Positions 62,207 to 64,000 of a DNA stretch of 64,000 nucleotides are shown here, piece by piece (position 1 is the first letter of the stretch; each line of letters starts with the position of its first letter). Under the pieces are notes generated by a model that was not told the DNA's origin, made no database searches, and was given only the letters and a program-made list of their open reading frames with translations. The stretch is from Limanda limanda. Lineage: Eukaryota; Chordata; Actinopteri; Pleuronectiformes; Pleuronectidae. Where the stretch lies: positions 15,626,118-15,690,117 of the forward strand of contig NC_083639.1 in assembly GCF_963576545.1 (NCBI RefSeq), written 5' to 3'. The position numbers were made by a program, and so were the translations under genes.

Positions 62207-64000
62207 ATGGCGGATGTGGCGTTTTTTGTTCAGGCTCCGTCGAAGGAGTTGCTGGATAAGTGCACGCGGGAACAATTGTTTAAAATAGCGGAGCATTATC
62301 GTATCGATATCCCGGATAGAAGAGTGAAAGACGCGACAATTCAGAATGTTTTGTTTGCTGCATTATGCGAGTTGGGTATATTGTCGGGTGCTGCGCGTCC
62401 TCCCCAGGCCAGGGTGGAGAGTTTGGCTCCACTGGCTGCGAGCGCGAGTGACCTCACGTTTGAGCAGCAGAAAGAGTTACTGTTGTTGCAGTTGGAGCAT
62501 GCTAAGACGTTGAAGTCAGTTGAAATAGAGAAGCAGATCGCAGTGGAAAAACTCCGCTACCAGACGGAGCAAGCGAAGCTGTCGGTAGAGCAGTCTCGGC
62601 TGGAGTTGCTGAGGGCTGGATTTTCGGGTGGAGCCGCCTCGGGAGCGCAGGAGAGTTCCTCCGTTCGTCCCGGGGGCGGAGGTGAGTGTTTTGATGTGCT
62701 TGGCAATCTGCGGTTACTTCCGAAGTTTAATGAGCGGGATCCAGAGTCGTTTTTTTCTTTGTTTGAACGTGTGGCTGAGTCACGGAAGTGGCCTGAGTCA
62801 GCCCGCACGGTGATGCTCCAGTGCGCACTGACTGGCCGTGCGCAGGAGGCGTATTCTGCTCTGTCGGTGGCTGATGGCCAAGATTATGAGTGTGTAAAGT
62901 CTGCCGTATTGAAAGTGTACGAGCTCGTGCCGGAGGCTTATCATCAGCGCTTTCGTTCATGGAAGAGAGTGGAGAAGCAGACGCACCTCGAGTTTGCTCG
63001 TGACCTGACGGGTCATTTTGCGCGTTGGTGTGCCGCGTTAAAAGTGGAGACGTTTGAGGATTTGTCCGAGTTAATTGTGTTGGAGCAGTTCAAAAATTCC
63101 ATACCTGAAAACATTGCACAACACATTAACGATCTCAAGGTAAGACGTGTGTCTGAAGCTGCTTCAGTGGCAGATGACTATGTGTTGACGCATAAACGCT
63201 CTTTTGGTGAGTGGCGCGCGCATAGTGGCAGCCGTGGTGGACCGTTTGCAGAGCGTGCTGAGGCAGTTCTGGGGAGTTATGTTGGTCGTTCAGGTAAATC
63301 CGACGCCAGGGAACGTAACTCGAGGGGTTTTGAAAAAACCTGCAGTTATTGTCATAAAAGAGGTCATTTCAGAGCTGATTGTTACGCACTTAAACCCAGG
63401 GTTCCCCAGGGGGGTCCCATGGCGCAGCCAAAAGGTGCTTGCTGCGCTGTCTCGTTGCCTCGCGCACCAGCCGTGAGTGAGGTGGGTGTGCCAGCTCGGG
63501 GTGAATCCGTGTCTGTGGGGTTGGCGTCTTTTCTGCCGTTCATTTCTGGTGGCCATGTTTCTCTGGTGGGGGGCAGGTTGAAGGTGCCAGTTAAAATACT
63601 GCGCGACACAGCGGCCTTTGATTCCTTCATTCAGGCTTCTGTGCTGCCTTTTTCCGCTGAGACTCACACAGGTTGTTGGGTGCCTGTTGTAGGTATGGAA
63701 ATGAATGTTTTGCAAGTCCCTCTGCACAAAATCACATTACACTCTGATCTCTTCCAGGGCGAGATAGCTGTGGGTGTGAGGCCGGCGCTGCCTGTTGAGG
63801 GGGTCACTCTGATCCTGGGTAACGGTGCTGCAGGTGAGCGTGTGTGGGGTGATGTGGCCCCGTCTCCAGTGGTTTCCTCAGTTCCCCTGGTGAGGAAGCA
63901 GCCTGATGAGGATGAAATAAGTTTCCCCGAAGTGTTCACAGCGTGTGCGGTGACGCGGTCTATGTCCCAACATTCTCCACCAGAGCCGCCTGAGTGTGGC
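62207..64000 (+). CDS. Retrotransposon Gag-protease polyprotein, open to window edge (partial)
   Basis: ATG at 62207, then 598 codons without a stop, truncated by the window edge. In order: an N-terminal SAP-like helical segment (about 8-55), a Gln/Glu-rich coiled coil (85-134), a SCAN-like capsid domain (162-331), one CCHC zinc knuckle with C379, C382, H387 and C392, and a retropepsin-like region (about 455-545). Gag and protease share one frame with no frameshift. The protease active site reads D467-T-A where D-T/S-G is usual, and the later ILGN motif is followed by GAAG instead of the usual acidic residue. Such elements assemble particles (Gag) and cleave the polyprotein (protease). Codon use is GC-richer than the surrounding DNA, as expected of a recent insertion. 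Confidence 0.88.
   Translation, partial: MADVAFFVQAPSKELLDKCTREQLFKIAEHYRIDIPDRRVKDATIQNVLFAALCELGILSGAARPPQARVESLAPLAASASDLTFEQQKELLLLQLEHAKTLKSVEIEKQIAVEKLRYQTEQAKLSVEQSRLELLRAGFSGGAASGAQESSSVRPGGGGECFDVLGNLRLLPKFNERDPESFFSLFERVAESRKWPESARTVMLQCALTGRAQEAYSALSVADGQDYECVKSAVLKVYELVPEAYHQRFRSWKRVEKQTHLEFARDLTGHFARWCAALKVETFEDLSELIVLEQFKNSIPENIAQHINDLKVRRVSEAASVADDYVLTHKRSFGEWRAHSGSRGGPFAERAEAVLGSYVGRSGKSDARERNSRGFEKTCSYCHKRGHFRADCYALKPRVPQGGPMAQPKGACCAVSLPRAPAVSEVGVPARGESVSVGLASFLPFISGGHVSLVGGRLKVPVKILRDTAAFDSFIQASVLPFSAETHTGCWVPVVGMEMNVLQVPLHKITLHSDLFQGEIAVGVRPALPVEGVTLILGNGAAGERVWGDVAPSPVVSSVPLVRKQPDEDEISFPEVFTACAVTRSMSQHSPPEPPECG

Larger units (their letters stand above)
61118..64000 (+). 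mobile_element. LTR retrotransposon of the Ty3/Gypsy type, 5' half
   Basis: Structure in order: 5' LTR (61118-61616), tRNA-Pro-like primer-binding site (61621-61632), leader (61633-62206), then one open Gag-protease frame to the window end. The SCAN-like capsid points to the Gmr1-like branch of Ty3/Gypsy elements, from which the vertebrate SCAN domain is thought to derive. Reverse transcriptase, integrase and the 3' LTR, if present, lie beyond 64000. The lack of stops suggests a young insertion. Confidence 0.85.

Overview
The window looks like a ray-finned (teleost) fish chromosome segment. The reasons are vertebrate intron-exon structure, two genes with clear vertebrate orthology, very abundant (CA/TG)n microsatellites, dispersed repeats of kinds familiar from teleost introns, and an LTR retrotransposon with a SCAN-like Gag.

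Layout: (1) 1-1044 is repeat-rich flank. (2) 1045-6640 (+) holds a complete 12-exon slc2a11-type sugar-transporter gene (GLUT11-like, 491 codons), polyadenylation signal at 6830. (3) 6.8-14.6 kb is intergenic, with a 1-kb 37-bp minisatellite, a (GGAGA)n tract, a TG tract and decayed repeats. (4) 34.9-14.66 kb (-) is the planar-cell-polarity gene prickle2: seven coding exons (15251-28504, 881 codons) plus a predicted noncoding first exon ending at a strong donor at 34482 in a CpG-rich block. Its introns carry long microsatellites, one starting about 10 nt inside the donor of the LIM1 exon. (5) 35-61.1 kb has no recognisable gene. It contains MITE and LINE-tail remnants, microsatellites and several unique blocks that could be conserved regulatory elements. 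(6) 61118-64000 (+) is the 5' half of an LTR retrotransposon: a 499-bp LTR, a tRNA-Pro-like primer-binding site, a leader, and an uninterrupted gag-protease frame that runs off the window.

The two genes are convergent-end neighbours, with 3' ends about 8 kb apart, and nothing links them functionally. Slc2a11 is a plasma-membrane hexose-type carrier. Prickle2 is a cytoplasmic, prenylated PET/LIM scaffold of the core PCP pathway. Exon boundaries were set by hand from GT/AG sites, phase continuity and family similarity. Repeat identities rest on recalled similarity and were not searched. No wholly new system was found. The most interesting items are the open retrotransposon frame with an altered protease motif, the hidden in-frame N-terminal extension of prickle2, the microsatellite beside the LIM1 exon donor, and the hairpin-bearing minisatellite.
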